Assembly (NCBI GenBank): GCA_018660825.1
Contig: JABJJO010000089.1
Location: 62,001-126,000 of the forward strand
DNA from: Planctomycetaceae bacterium
Lineage (GTDB): Bacteria; Planctomycetota; Planctomycetia; Pirellulales; Pirellulaceae
Length of the DNA: 64,000 nucleotides
Reading direction: 5' to 3'
In this document: positions 27,599 to 36,481 of the stretch, one piece after another
Position numbering within the stretch: position 1 is the first letter of the stretch
Layout: every line of letters starts with the position of its first letter
Made by a program: the position numbers and the translations under genes
Notes under the pieces: model-generated
Databases searched by the model: none
What the model was told of the DNA's origin: nothing
What the model saw: only the letters and a program-made list of their open reading frames with translations

Positions 27599-29107
27599 AT
27601 GGGAAAACCAACTGGATTTAAAGAGTTTCAACGAGTGACGATTCCTTATCGTCTACCGCTAGTACGTATTGATGACTATCAAGAAATCTACACCACCCCA
27701 GATGTAGATCATCTCACTACACAAGGCGCACGTTGCATGGATTGTGGTGTGCCTTTTTGTCAATCAACTTCCGGTTGTCCGATCGACAACCTCATCCCCG
27801 AATGGAATGATTTAATTTACCGCGGCCGCTGGGAAGATGCGCTGCGACGACTCGAAAAAACCAACAACTTCCCCGAATTCACTGGTCGCGTTTGTCCCGC
27901 ACCTTGCGAAGGCTCTTGTGTGTTGGGTATTACCGATCCACCGGTGACTATCAAAAACATTGAAAGCACCATAGTCAATCGAGGCTTTGAAGAGGGATGG
28001 ATCACTGCTCAACCACCGGAACAACGCACCGAAAAAACGATTGCCATCGTGGGGTCTGGCCCCGCAGGCCTGGCAGCCGCTGATCAACTCAATCAAGCTG
28101 GTCACACAATTACTGTTTTCGAACGAGCGGATCGTATTGGTGGATTATTGATGTACGGCATCCCCAACATGAAATTGGACAAGCAGGACGTGTTACGCCG
28201 AGTGCAATTATTGCAAGACGAAGGAATTACGTTCAAAACTGGGGTCGATGTCGGCAAAGATATCTCGCCCCAACAGCTCGTCAATGATTTCGATGCCTTG
28301 CTATTGGCAACCGGTGCCACGCAACCGCGCGACCTTCCTATCCCAGGGCGTGAACTAAACGGCATCCATTTTGCGATGGATTTTCTCACCGCGAACACCC
28401 AGAGCTTCCTCGACAGCGAACATGCAGACGGAAACTTCATCAGTGCCAAAGATAAAAAAGTCGTGGTCATCGGTGGTGGTGACACGGGTACCGACTGTAT
28501 AGCCACGTCATTACGCCATGGTGCCACGAGTATTGTGAACTTGGAAATCATTGCTCAACCACCCGCAGATCGAGCGGATAATAACCCTTGGCCTCAATGG
28601 CCTCGAATTTATCGCATTGATTATGGGCATGAGGAAGTGGCCGCAAAATGGGGCGAAGATCCACGGGATTATGCAATTGAATCCGTACAATTTAATGACG
28701 ACGGCAACGGCAATTTGAAATCAGTTACTGTCACTCAGGTTGACTGGTCCAAACCAGTAGAGAACGGGCCTCCATTCTCTCGCGTCGCAGGTAGTGAGAA
28801 GACGATTGAAGCAGATCTAGTGCTGCTCGCGATGGGTTTCTTGGGTCCTGAACATTATGTTGTTGAAGCACTAAAAGATGAAATACAACTAGACCCTCGT
28901 AGCAACTACCAAGCAACCCATGGAGAGTTCACGACGAGTATTCCTGGTGTCTTTGCCGCTGGGGATTGTCGACGAGGACAATCGCTTGTCGTCTGGGCGA
29001 TCAATGAAGGCCGCGGTGCCGCGCGGGCCATCGACCTACATTTAATGGGCAGCACCACTCTTCCCGCACCCGGCATCACTATGGGCAGCCCACTCGAACC
29101 CGCCTAA
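27599..29107 (+). CDS. gltD: Glutamate synthase small subunit (NADPH)
   Basis: A 502-residue beta subunit. N-terminal iron-sulfur cysteines are Cys46, Cys49, Cys54 and Cys60 (CMDCGVPFC then GCPIDN), with a second set in [13 protein letters not shown] binding is shown by [14 protein letters not shown] and NADPH binding by [10 protein letters not shown]. It passes electrons from NADPH through FAD and Fe-S clusters to GltB in the cytoplasm. It lies in the same operon as lysR and gltB and ends 27 bases from the converging ABC permease gene. Confidence 0.97.
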   Translation: MGKPTGFKEFQRVTIPYRLPLVRIDDYQEIYTTPDVDHLTTQGARCMDCGVPFCQSTSGCPIDNLIPEWNDLIYRGRWEDALRRLEKTNNFPEFTGRVCPAPCEGSCVLGITDPPVTIKNIESTIVNRGFEEGWITAQPPEQRTEKTIAIVGSGPAGLAAADQLNQAGHTITVFERADRIGGLLMYGIPNMKLDKQDVLRRVQLLQDEGITFKTGVDVGKDISPQQLVNDFDALLLATGATQPRDLPIPGRELNGIHFAMDFLTANTQSFLDSEHADGNFISAKDKKVVVIGGGDTGTDCIATSLRHGATSIVNLEIIAQPPADRADNNPWPQWPRIYRIDYGHEEVAAKWGEDPRDYAIESVQFNDDGNGNLKSVTVTQVDWSKPVENGPPFSRVAGSEKTIEADLVLLAMGFLGPEHYVVEALKDEIQLDPRSNYQATHGEFTTSIPGVFAAGDCRRGQSLVVWAINEGRGAARAIDLHLMGSTTLPAPGITMGSPLEPA

Positions 29108-29134
29108 GATCGCGAACGACACGCACGTTTTTTC

Positions 29135-29926
29135 CTAAATGGCTTCGCCCATTCGGTATTCTTTGTTCACTAACAGCGTAGCAGCGGTTACTAAACAACC
29201 GACATTGATGGCTGCTAGAAAAAACAGATCAAGGGGAGTGTTGCTCTCAAGGCTAAAGATATTCGGGTCACTCAATATGGGTAAATCAAAAACTTTCCAA
29301 TCCATCCAGCGAATCAACATGGATCGCAAATAATAGTGAATCGTAATTTTATTAACGACGGCCGGTAAAATCGAAATCACACCCTCAAAAGCTACCATAT
29401 AAATGACCGCCATGATCAACGGTTTCTTGTGCATGATCACGCCTAGTAGACAAAACAAGGAGCAATAGGAAACACTGCTCAACGCGATTAACGCGGCAGT
29501 CACACCCACTAGCAATCTAAAATCCGTCTCCAGCGCATGCGATGTTAAGGGCATCATTAACATCAAAGCGAACAGGCCAGCTGCCATACTGCGAGTCACC
29601 GCAACAAGGTATTTGCCGAACATCATGGCAACTTTGCCTTGAGATCGCACTGCCACATACGGCCAAGTGTTACCTTCCAATTCAATGTGCAGAAATGATG
29701 ACATCGACATCAAGGCGTTGAGTAAACATACGGCTCCAGGAATCAACACAACCACCAGCATGCCAGCATCTTCAATCGCGACACTGCCAGCACCGCCTAG
29801 ACGCAAGTTTATCAAAAACTGTAATGCCGAAGGAAAAAGAATAATCAACAACCAAATGATTGTTGGTCCAATACCGAAGGATTGTTTTAGTTCGTATCGA
29901 AAAACTGCTAATATTTTACCAATCAT
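29135..29926 (-). CDS. ABC-2-type transporter permease
   Basis: A 263-residue integral membrane protein with about six hydrophobic segments and a short cytoplasmic N-terminus (KILAVFRYELKQSFG), typical of ABC-2 permeases. It is the last gene of a five-gene minus-strand unit and probably pairs with the ATPase gene 35 bases upstream. Direction of transport for this family is usually export; substrate is unknown. Confidence 0.8.
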   Translation of the reverse strand: MIGKILAVFRYELKQSFGIGPTIIWLLIILFPSALQFLINLRLGGAGSVAIEDAGMLVVVLIPGAVCLLNALMSMSSFLHIELEGNTWPYVAVRSQGKVAMMFGKYLVAVTRSMAAGLFALMLMMPLTSHALETDFRLLVGVTAALIALSSVSYCSLFCLLGVIMHKKPLIMAVIYMVAFEGVISILPAVVNKITIHYYLRSMLIRWMDWKVFDLPILSDPNIFSLESNTPLDLFFLAAINVGCLVTAATLLVNKEYRMGEAI

Positions 29927-29961
29927 CTACTCGTCCCTCCTTTCACGCTCATAAGCGATTG

Positions 29962-30897
29962 TTAGGCTTCACCACGATGTATCCGCATCAGCATCTCAAA
30001 CACAGAATCCAGTGAATCGTCTTCACTGTGCAATTCCGTTACCTCAATTCCATTGTCCAATATCATCGCTGCAAAGTTCTGACCAAACAAAACGGCATCA
30101 AAGGTCGTAACCTCCAACCCTTCACCGTCATCATGGAACGAAATCGAATCCACCGTACCAGATGCTTGTAAGGCAATCGCTAAATCCGTCGAGCGTTCTG
30201 CACGAATCCACACCTTACGTGGCACATCTGACAACATCGATTGAATATCGGAAACATTTCCGTCCGCTAATAATCGGCCGTTCATCATCAACAAGAAATT
30301 TTCGCAAATCGTTTCCACTTCATGCAAAATATGACTCGATACGATGAGTCCTCGACCCTCTTGAACCCAGTTGGTTAACATCGACGTCAGTTCGTATCGT
30401 GCAATTGGATCCAATCCGGCAAATGGTTCATCCAACAGCAACAAGTCCGGCTCATGGGCAATCGCCTGAGCAACCTTACAACGCTGCTTCATCCCTCGCG
30501 AATATTGATCTAATCCCCGTACTCGATCCGCACGTGACAACCCGACACGATCCAAGGCTGTGTGTGCCATATCCAAGGCAATAGCATGTCGGTAGCCCAA
30601 CATTTCGGTGTATAGTGTTACCCATTCAAGCCCACTACGTTTGGTCTGCAAGATATCTAGAGCACAGCAAAAACCAATTTTTTCAAGCAGCCTGTTATTT
30701 TTCCAAGGTGTTTCGCCGGCGACATACAGAGACCCCACGGTCGGTTTCAACTGACCTGTCATCAGATTAAGCAGCGTCGTTTTTCCTGAACCATTAGGAC
30801 CTAACAATCCGTAGGAACCCTGTCCGACATCAACGGAGAAGTCGTTCACGCCGACAACAATGCCATAGAGCTTTGTGAGTCTATCTGCCGTAAACAT
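29962..30897 (-). CDS. ABC transporter ATP-binding protein
   Basis: A 311-residue nucleotide-binding subunit. Walker A is GPNGSGKTT, the signature is YSRGMKQRCK (a variant of LSGGQ common in ABC-2 exporters), Walker B is LLLLDEPFAGLDP and the switch histidine lies in SSHILHEVE. A C-terminal domain of about 90 residues follows. It sits between the EF-hand permease gene (98 bases upstream) and the small permease gene (35 bases downstream) and probably powers the latter. Confidence 0.93.
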   Translation of the reverse strand: MFTADRLTKLYGIVVGVNDFSVDVGQGSYGLLGPNGSGKTTLLNLMTGQLKPTVGSLYVAGETPWKNNRLLEKIGFCCALDILQTKRSGLEWVTLYTEMLGYRHAIALDMAHTALDRVGLSRADRVRGLDQYSRGMKQRCKVAQAIAHEPDLLLLDEPFAGLDPIARYELTSMLTNWVQEGRGLIVSSHILHEVETICENFLLMMNGRLLADGNVSDIQSMLSDVPRKVWIRAERSTDLAIALQASGTVDSISFHDDGEGLEVTTFDAVLFGQNFAAMILDNGIEVTELHSEDDSLDSVFEMLMRIHRGEA

Positions 30898-30995
30898 GAT
30901 GCCTTGTTTCCTGTAATTTCCTGTAGTTTACTGAGGCTTGGTTATTGTCCGCTAATGGTGCCCGTTAATTATCAATATTTCCTAACGACGGCTGA

Positions 30996-32390
30996 TTAAA
31001 CTCGAATAGGTGCCACGATGCGACGTCGTAGAATTATCAAACAAATGACGCAAACCAGACTAACCAACGCAAACGCTAAACCGATACTGCCTGTTTCCTG
31101 GTCCATTCCAAACACCCACGACTGTAGATTTTCAAGTGTTTGCAGCGGGGACAACCATGACCAATTTCCTTCTAATCCCGACTCAACGAACCCCACAAAG
31201 TTAGGTTGATCCACATTATTATTCATACGCACCACGCCTTCCACAACGGTCATTATGCCATAAGCAATCGATCCCATTATCCAAACTGCAAACCAACCAA
31301 AACTAGCAAAAATACTTTCACGTGTCAGCGACGACAAAGTTAATGCAAATAAAGTTGTCGGAACACACAAGACAACGCTGGCAATAATAATTCGTAACGG
31401 TAAATCCCAAGTGACCAGCAAGACGGACATACTCGGTGACAACGCCACTCCCATGCAATACAACATCAAGGCTGGTAGCGTTGTCAAACCTGCCAGAAAA
31501 ACCCATACGATGCCACATTTTCCCAGTAGATACTGCCACGGCTTAATGGGTCGCGAATAATACAACAGAAACGCGCGGTTCTTCATGTCGCGACTGATCA
31601 GTTTGGGCGCTACCATCCCAATGACAATGACAACTGAGAAGGCCTGTGGAATAATAAAAAAAGTGAATAGTATCTGAGCCCATAATGTGGGTCGCAAATA
31701 ATCAACAAGTTCACGAAACTCTATCACTCCACTACCATCTAAATCATATCCCAACAAATCTCTGGCAACCTCTTGAGACCGTTGCAGTTTATGCTTGGAT
31801 TGTTTAAACAAAGCTGACGGCCCTTGTCCAGCTTGCCCTCGACGGCGACCTCCAATTCCTCCCATCATACGAGATGTCGTCTGGCCAAACATCATCTCGA
31901 GCATCTCCGGCGACATATCCGCAACAAACTTCAGATCCTCAACATCAAAACTTATCTCCCCACCAAAAATACCACCCTGCTGCCTCGCATCGCCTTGATC
32001 CGGATTGTCCGCGTCTTTATCCACGTCTATTCCCAGCGAGCCGAAGACACCCTGAGTCAGTTGTGAGGCTACTTTATCAAATTGTTTTTTGATCGACGTG
32101 ATCATCACAATGTTAGATATTTCCGGACGTTGCATGATAATAATACTGACAACCGGACGTCCCAAGTTCATTGGGAACTCATCCGAATCAACATCTTGAA
32201 TCGACTGCTCCAATATAAACAAGGCCACTCCCATTACTAAGATAGGGAGCCACGCTAGCAGGAAAATGCGACGGAGCCAACTACTCCGCCAGGCGACACG
32301 AACGCCAAAACTTGTAATCGTTGTCCACTGGTGACTGCCAATCTTCGGAGTCAATTCCCATTTGCGATATCCCAGGTTATTAATGCCCAT
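30996..32390 (-). CDS. ABC-2-type permease with EF-hand-like extracytoplasmic loop
   Basis: A 464-residue permease starting at the ATG at 32390, overlapping the end of the upstream ATPase gene by 11 bases; a longer frame to 32483 lies inside that gene and is rejected. TM1 is at about residues 40-60 with arginines before it, so the N-terminus is inside. A soluble segment of about 180 residues follows, placed outside the cytoplasm, and carries an EF-hand-type loop DLDGSGVIEFRE at residues 216-227. About five further membrane segments occupy residues 240-460. Soluble insertions after TM1 occur in some ABC-2 permeases, but a calcium-binding-type loop is unusual. Confidence 0.82.
   Translation of the reverse strand: MGINNLGYRKWELTPKIGSHQWTTITSFGVRVAWRSSWLRRIFLLAWLPILVMGVALFILEQSIQDVDSDEFPMNLGRPVVSIIIMQRPEISNIVMITSIKKQFDKVASQLTQGVFGSLGIDVDKDADNPDQGDARQQGGIFGGEISFDVEDLKFVADMSPEMLEMMFGQTTSRMMGGIGGRRRGQAGQGPSALFKQSKHKLQRSQEVARDLLGYDLDGSGVIEFRELVDYLRPTLWAQILFTFFIIPQAFSVVIVIGMVAPKLISRDMKNRAFLLYYSRPIKPWQYLLGKCGIVWVFLAGLTTLPALMLYCMGVALSPSMSVLLVTWDLPLRIIIASVVLCVPTTLFALTLSSLTRESIFASFGWFAVWIMGSIAYGIMTVVEGVVRMNNNVDQPNFVGFVESGLEGNWSWLSPLQTLENLQSWVFGMDQETGSIGLAFALVSLVCVICLIILRRRIVAPIRV
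31710..31745 (-). other. EF-hand-type loop coding segment within ABC permease
   Basis: These 36 bases encode twelve residues that fit the canonical EF-hand loop: Asp1, Asp3, Ser5, Gly6, Ile8, Glu9 and Glu12. Flanking residues (VARDLLGY before, LVDYLRPTL after) could form the two helices. It is the only such loop in this protein. Confidence 0.65.
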
Positions 32391-33312
32391 TGGTTGCCTC
32401 CTGGACCACCTGCATAAAGACTTGCTCCATACTGATCTTGGCGGGCACCACACTCTGGACACTAATTTGCACGGCTTTTGCACATTCCCAAATCAACCGA
32501 TCGCCGCGGGCATCAATGTTGGATACCGTTATCACGTTATGGTTTCCCAATACCGCCATTGCCCCACGCTGAACCACTTCCGCTATAAACAGTTGAGGAT
32601 CTCCCAGAACACGTACTTGAAAGGACGGTGTTGCCGGTTTACGCAGCTTTTCGACTGTCTGCAACAGCGGCACTCGACCATCAACCATCACGGCCGCGTA
32701 TTCACAAATGTCTTGTACATCTTTCAATATATGTGTGCAGATCATTACTGACATAGAAGATTCACTACCTAGTAGTTTAATCCGGTTAAGCATCGCCGTC
32801 CGCTCTTCTGGATCAAGTCCGCTGGTCGGTTCATCCAAAATTAGTAATTTGGGCGAGTGCACGATCGCTTGAGCAAACTTCAGCTTCTGTCGCATACCGG
32901 TCGAATACGTTTCGACTTGTCGGTAACGTTCTTGGCCTGTACCACAAAAATCCAATACCTCGTGAGCACGCTGCAACGAAGGCAATTGCGGATAGCCGGT
33001 AAGCTGGGCCGCAAATTGAACCATCTCGACACCGGCGATCCCCTCGATAAAGCAATCATCCTCAGGCATATAACCTACTTGCGACCGAATCTCTTGGAAA
33101 TTCCATGGAACCACTTGGTGTCCTAGAATCTCACCCCGACCATCTGTCAGTTTTACTAAACCCAGCAGAACTTTGATCAACGTACTTTTACCAGCGCCAT
33201 TTGGCCCTAGTAAACCAATAATGCCCGGGGGAATCTCAACAGACACATCATCTAAGGCAAGAAATCTGCCATAGCGTTTCGTGACATTTTGTAGAGATAT
33301 GATCGATTCCAT
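32380..33312 (-). CDS. ABC transporter ATP-binding protein
   Basis: A 310-residue ABC ATPase. Walker A GPNGAGKST, signature YSTGMRQKLK, Walker B LLILDEPTSGLDP and switch region CTHIL are all present, so it should be active. The ATG at 33312 starts MESIISLQNVTKRYG; a further ATG 15 bases upstream is also possible. Its stop overlaps the start of the EF-hand permease gene by 11 bases, so these two are surely partners. The GYF-domain gene lies about 150 bases upstream on the same strand. Confidence 0.92.
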   Translation of the reverse strand: MESIISLQNVTKRYGRFLALDDVSVEIPPGIIGLLGPNGAGKSTLIKVLLGLVKLTDGRGEILGHQVVPWNFQEIRSQVGYMPEDDCFIEGIAGVEMVQFAAQLTGYPQLPSLQRAHEVLDFCGTGQERYRQVETYSTGMRQKLKFAQAIVHSPKLLILDEPTSGLDPEERTAMLNRIKLLGSESSMSVMICTHILKDVQDICEYAAVMVDGRVPLLQTVEKLRKPATPSFQVRVLGDPQLFIAEVVQRGAMAVLGNHNVITVSNIDARGDRLIWECAKAVQISVQSVVPAKISMEQVFMQVVQEATNGH

Positions 33313-33465
33313 GCAGCGGACACTCACTAGATGCTCTTAAAATAAACAAATCGATGGACAACGATTTTGCGTTGTCGTTGTTTCAGTTCTATACGGTGGA
33401 GTGGACACATTAGTGCATATATTAGATAGAAATATTCCACAAATATTTTTGACAACAACTTCACG

Positions 33466-34035
33466 TTAAACGGATTCTGACGGTTTCCTTTTACCACGAA
33501 TGAACGACCACACCGAAGATATTAACAACAACCCAACAATCGCTGTGGAAAGCAACGCCGACGTTTGCGAACCACTCTGAACAGCCACAAATAACCCTGC
33601 AATCGCTGGAAACAGCAATGCAGTTGCAATTGCAAACAGCACAATAAACACCCGCTCCGATTCGCCTTCAATTTCAATATCCTGATTGAGCTTTTCAATT
33701 TCACTCAATCGGTCGATCACCGTCTGCCTATTCGGAGTGGATTTTTGTTCACTTACTTTAGTCCGCACCGAAACAGTAACATCTCGATTGCATTTTGGAC
33801 AACGACATGGCACCTGCAGAACAGGCGCCGAACAATATGGGCAAACGGTCTTGGCAACTTCGGCTTCTAATGCCTCAAACAATCCACCAACCGCAGATGC
33901 ATTGACCCACTGAGCGTCGTCTTTACGAATACGTGTTTCCGGTTTGATCACACCTTGTTCAACAAGTTGCAATAAATCGAAATTTGATATCGGACCAACT
34001 TCGTCCTTACCAAGCTGATAAAACCAGTTTGTCAT
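33466..34035 (-). CDS. GYF-domain / zinc-ribbon membrane protein
   Basis: A 189-residue protein in three parts. Residues 3-55 form a GYF_2-type domain (NWFYQLGKDEVGPISNFDLL, ending near AVGGLFE). Residues 67-88 form a zinc ribbon with cysteines in CPYCSAP and CRCPKCNRD. Residues 128-185 hold two membrane segments separated by a short loop. GYF_2 domains usually bind proline-rich partners and are common in planctomycete and other bacterial membrane proteins. It is first in the five-gene ABC unit and may act as an accessory or sensor; its role is inferred from position only. Confidence 0.8.
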   Translation of the reverse strand: MTNWFYQLGKDEVGPISNFDLLQLVEQGVIKPETRIRKDDAQWVNASAVGGLFEALEAEVAKTVCPYCSAPVLQVPCRCPKCNRDVTVSVRTKVSEQKSTPNRQTVIDRLSEIEKLNQDIEIEGESERVFIVLFAIATALLFPAIAGLFVAVQSGSQTSALLSTAIVGLLLISSVWSFIRGKRKPSESV

Positions 34036-34103
34036 TATCTCATCTTTATCTTACGCCACAATTTTGTTCCTGAACGACGATTGTCGCTCATGAATACTGT
34101 CTC

Positions 34104-34133
34104 TGTAAAGTGCTGTCCCTTAGACACTTTACA
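34104..34133. promoter_or_regulatory. 9-bp perfect inverted repeat, divergent GYF/sigma region
   Basis: TGTAAAGTG (34104-34112) and CACTTTACA (34125-34133) are exact reverse complements with a 12-base spacer, in the 240-base gap between the divergent GYF and sigma-factor genes. A weak plus-strand promoter (TTGCAT 34139-34144, TTAATT 34162-34167, 17-base spacer) begins just after it. An operator for a dimeric regulator is a reasonable reading. Confidence 0.45.
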
Positions 34134-34189
34134 ATTACTTGCATATTTGCGTGCGTTTGGGTTAATTATCTGGGGATCGTGTCATCCAA

Positions 34190-34228
34190 GTGCCAAATAA
34201 AAACAACCCTATTCGTTGGCACGTTTTT
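34190..34228 (+). terminator. Terminator- or attenuator-like hairpin before the sigma gene
   Basis: GTGCCAA (34190-34196) pairs with TTGGCAC (34216-34222), spacer 19 nt, and is followed by five T at 34224-34228. No plus-strand gene ends upstream, so it is not an ordinary terminator; it may attenuate the sigma-factor transcript, or it may have no role. Confidence 0.35.
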
Positions 34229-34274
34229 GTATTCGTGTTAACAAAACAAAGATGTGTGCCACAAATATTTTGCT

Positions 34275-34907
34275 ATGGCGTTTCCAACATCGTACAACCA
34301 TTTGGAGTTGGCACTAACAAAGAACGGAAAGTTTTCTAGGAGGCCTTGTCTTATTGTGGAAACCAATTGCCAACAGCTTGAACTATGTTCGCTCACGGAG
34401 TCATTTTGCGAAAAAGTTTCAAGCCATTTAAAATACGTCGCAAGCAAACGATTGCACACATTAGTGCGCCCTTACCTCGACTCGATTGATGTAACTCAGA
34501 TGGTATGGAAATCATTCCTGCAACATGATCAAACTCGTTTCACCGACTGGGATAAAAAACGTTTACGTGGTTATTTAGAACAAGTGCTCGATAACAAACT
34601 AAAAGAGATCCATCGTCGATACCTATCCTATCAAATCCGCAACGTACGGCGCAATGAGAAGGAAACGGAAGAAATACTTGAGAACCACACAGCTCCTGAA
34701 GAACCGCCAAAGCAACAGTTGACCGACACCGACAACTGGCGGCGGATGTGTGCGGCGCTCACGCACATCGAACGCCGCGTATTATTGCTTCGCATTCAAG
34801 GTCGAACATTGAATCAGATATCAGACGAACTTGAATTGCATAGACGCTCAGTCCAAAAAATAATGCTACGAGTACGTAAGAAATTTGTTGAAGCGAGTGG
34901 GGATTAG
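34275..34907 (+). CDS. ECF-type RNA polymerase sigma factor
   Basis: A sigma-70-family protein of the small ECF type. Region 2 is represented by DSIDVTQMVWKSFLQ and region 4 by RVLLLRIQGRTLNQISDELELHRRSV cut here into RVLLLRIQGRTLNQI and LELHRRSVQKIM, the latter being the recognition helix. The start is uncertain: ATG 34275 gives 210 residues, GTG 34254 gives 217, and an in-frame GTG at 34356 lies 12 bases after a perfect AGGAGG (34338-34343) and gives 183 residues, closer to the usual ECF length. No anti-sigma gene is adjacent. A beta-CASP hydrolase gene follows on the same strand. Confidence 0.8.
   Translation: MAFPTSYNHLELALTKNGKFSRRPCLIVETNCQQLELCSLTESFCEKVSSHLKYVASKRLHTLVRPYLDSIDVTQMVWKSFLQHDQTRFTDWDKKRLRGYLEQVLDNKLKEIHRRYLSYQIRNVRRNEKETEEILENHTAPEEPPKQQLTDTDNWRRMCAALTHIERRVLLLRIQGRTLNQISDELELHRRSVQKIMLRVRKKFVEASGD
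34338..34343 (+). promoter_or_regulatory. Strong Shine-Dalgarno inside the annotated sigma ORF
   Basis: AGGAGG occurs 12 bases before an in-frame GTG at 34356. No comparable site precedes the upstream start codons, so translation may begin at 34356. The spacing is longer than the usual 5-9 bases, which leaves the choice open. Confidence 0.4.
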
Positions 34908-34978
34908 TAGAATAGGTGGTACTGCCAGACGGTACTATTTTCTCATCCATATTTAATCACAGGACGCTGCCACAATTT

Positions 34979-36391
34979 ATGAAAATTCACTTCTTAGGTG
35001 CTAATCAACAAGTCACCGGTTCATGTTACTGTGTTGAAGTAGCGGGACATCGCTTACTCATTGATTGCGGGTTATATCAAGAACGTCCATACGTGTCTCG
35101 CAACTGGGAAGATCTGCCAATCGAACCCGCGTCAATCGATGCTATGGTTCTTACACACGTGCATATTGATCACATTGGCCTGCTACCCCGGCGAGTTGCT
35201 GAAGGACTCGACGTCCCCATCTACATGACCCAGCCTTCTGCTTCATTAGCTGAAATCATGCTCCGCGACTCCGCTAAAATTCAAGAAGAAGACGTCGCTC
35301 AAAAACTTAAGCGTCATAAAAGAGACAACCACAAATCACGCTTTGACGTAAAACCTTTATACACGGAGGAAGATGTCGAACGAACGCTGCCGATGATCCG
35401 CAGTGTTACCTATAACAAGACCACATCCTTGTGCGACGGCGTCTTTCAAGTCACCTTTAAAGAAGCCGGACATATTCTTGGTTCTGCGATGCTTGAAATC
35501 GTCGTCCGTGAAAACAATAAAACTCAAACCATTGTGTTCTCAGGCGATATCGGACAATGCGACAAACCGATTATTCGCGACCCCGCCACATTTGAACACG
35601 CTGATTATGTGGTCATGGAATCTACTTATGGCGATCGCAACCATGCCTCACACGGCGATGGCGAACAACAACTAGGCGATATCATCAAACAGACAGTGCT
35701 GCGCGGTGGGAATGTAATCATCCCGACATTCGCCGTCGAACGTTCCCAAGAGTTAATCTATTATTTAAGTCGACTCGTCCAATCAGGCAGCATCCCTCAG
35801 GTTCCGGTGTTTCTCGATAGCCCGATGGCAGTGGATGTAACACGAGTGTTTCAAAAACACCGCGATTGTTTTGATCAAGATGCGTGGAATATGATTATCG
35901 AAGGCAAATCAATTTTGGATTTTCCGGGCATGCACCTTTGCCGGTCACGCGAAGAATCTATGCAAATTAACACCTTTAAAGAACCTTGCGTTATTATGTC
36001 AACCTCAGGAATGTGTACCGCGGGGCGCATTAAATTTCATTTACGCCAGAATATTTCCGACGAAAAGGCCGCCATTGTTTTTGTTGGATATCAAGCCTAT
36101 GGCACCCTCGGCCGGCAAATTTCCCAAGGCGACAAGTCCGTGCGAATCCACGGCCGCCATTATGATGTGCGAGCGGAAGTAGTCCGTCTTTCGGGGTTTT
36201 CCGGACATACGGATCAAAACGGCCTGCTCGACTGGATCAGCCACTTCGGTGACAGTCCCCAGCAGGTTTTCTTGACCCATGGCGATTTGGATGCAGCGGA
36301 AACTTTGTCCAAACTAATAACAGAACAATGCGGTCTCGGCGTGACCATCCCCGAATTCCACCAAACCGTCGACTTGGACCAGCAATATTAA
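34979..36391 (+). CDS. Beta-CASP metallo-beta-lactamase-fold RNase-like hydrolase
   Basis: A 470-residue protein starting at the ATG at 34979, where the family N-terminus KIHFLGANQQVTGS begins; the frame extends 21 codons upstream without family character. The MBL zinc motif is LTHVHIDHIG (His60, His62, Asp64, His65). Beta-CASP features include MESTYGDRNH, FAVERSQELIYYL and STSGMCTAGRIKFHL, and the last part has SGHTDQNGLL with a metal-binding histidine. Relatives such as CPSF73-like and bacterial YSH1-type proteins are RNases, so RNA processing in the cytoplasm is likely. Confidence 0.92.
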   Translation: MKIHFLGANQQVTGSCYCVEVAGHRLLIDCGLYQERPYVSRNWEDLPIEPASIDAMVLTHVHIDHIGLLPRRVAEGLDVPIYMTQPSASLAEIMLRDSAKIQEEDVAQKLKRHKRDNHKSRFDVKPLYTEEDVERTLPMIRSVTYNKTTSLCDGVFQVTFKEAGHILGSAMLEIVVRENNKTQTIVFSGDIGQCDKPIIRDPATFEHADYVVMESTYGDRNHASHGDGEQQLGDIIKQTVLRGGNVIIPTFAVERSQELIYYLSRLVQSGSIPQVPVFLDSPMAVDVTRVFQKHRDCFDQDAWNMIIEGKSILDFPGMHLCRSREESMQINTFKEPCVIMSTSGMCTAGRIKFHLRQNISDEKAAIVFVGYQAYGTLGRQISQGDKSVRIHGRHYDVRAEVVRLSGFSGHTDQNGLLDWISHFGDSPQQVFLTHGDLDAAETLSKLITEQCGLGVTIPEFHQTVDLDQQY

Positions 36392-36422
36392 TTTTAAGTG
36401 AATCAATTTGTATTTCAAACTA

Positions 36423-36431
36423 TGCTATAAT
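36423..36431 (+). promoter_or_regulatory. Extended -10 promoter candidate for the cytochrome/WD40 unit
   Basis: TGCTATAAT is a perfect extended -10 element 51 bases before the start codon at 36482. No good -35 hexamer sits at the usual distance, as is common for extended -10 promoters. It follows the beta-CASP gene by about 30 bases. Confidence 0.45.
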
Positions 36432-36481
36432 TGGTTCCAATCAAGTCGATCTTAATCCGCATAATATCCCACCCCAAAACC

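Noticed and set aside
28102-28551. 149-codon minus-strand frame inside gltD
   Set aside because: Antisense to the FAD/NADPH-binding region of gltD and without domain character.
29108-29134. Possible shared terminator between gltD and the ABC permease
   Set aside because: Only a 4-bp stem (AACG/CGTT) precedes the T run; too weak to call.
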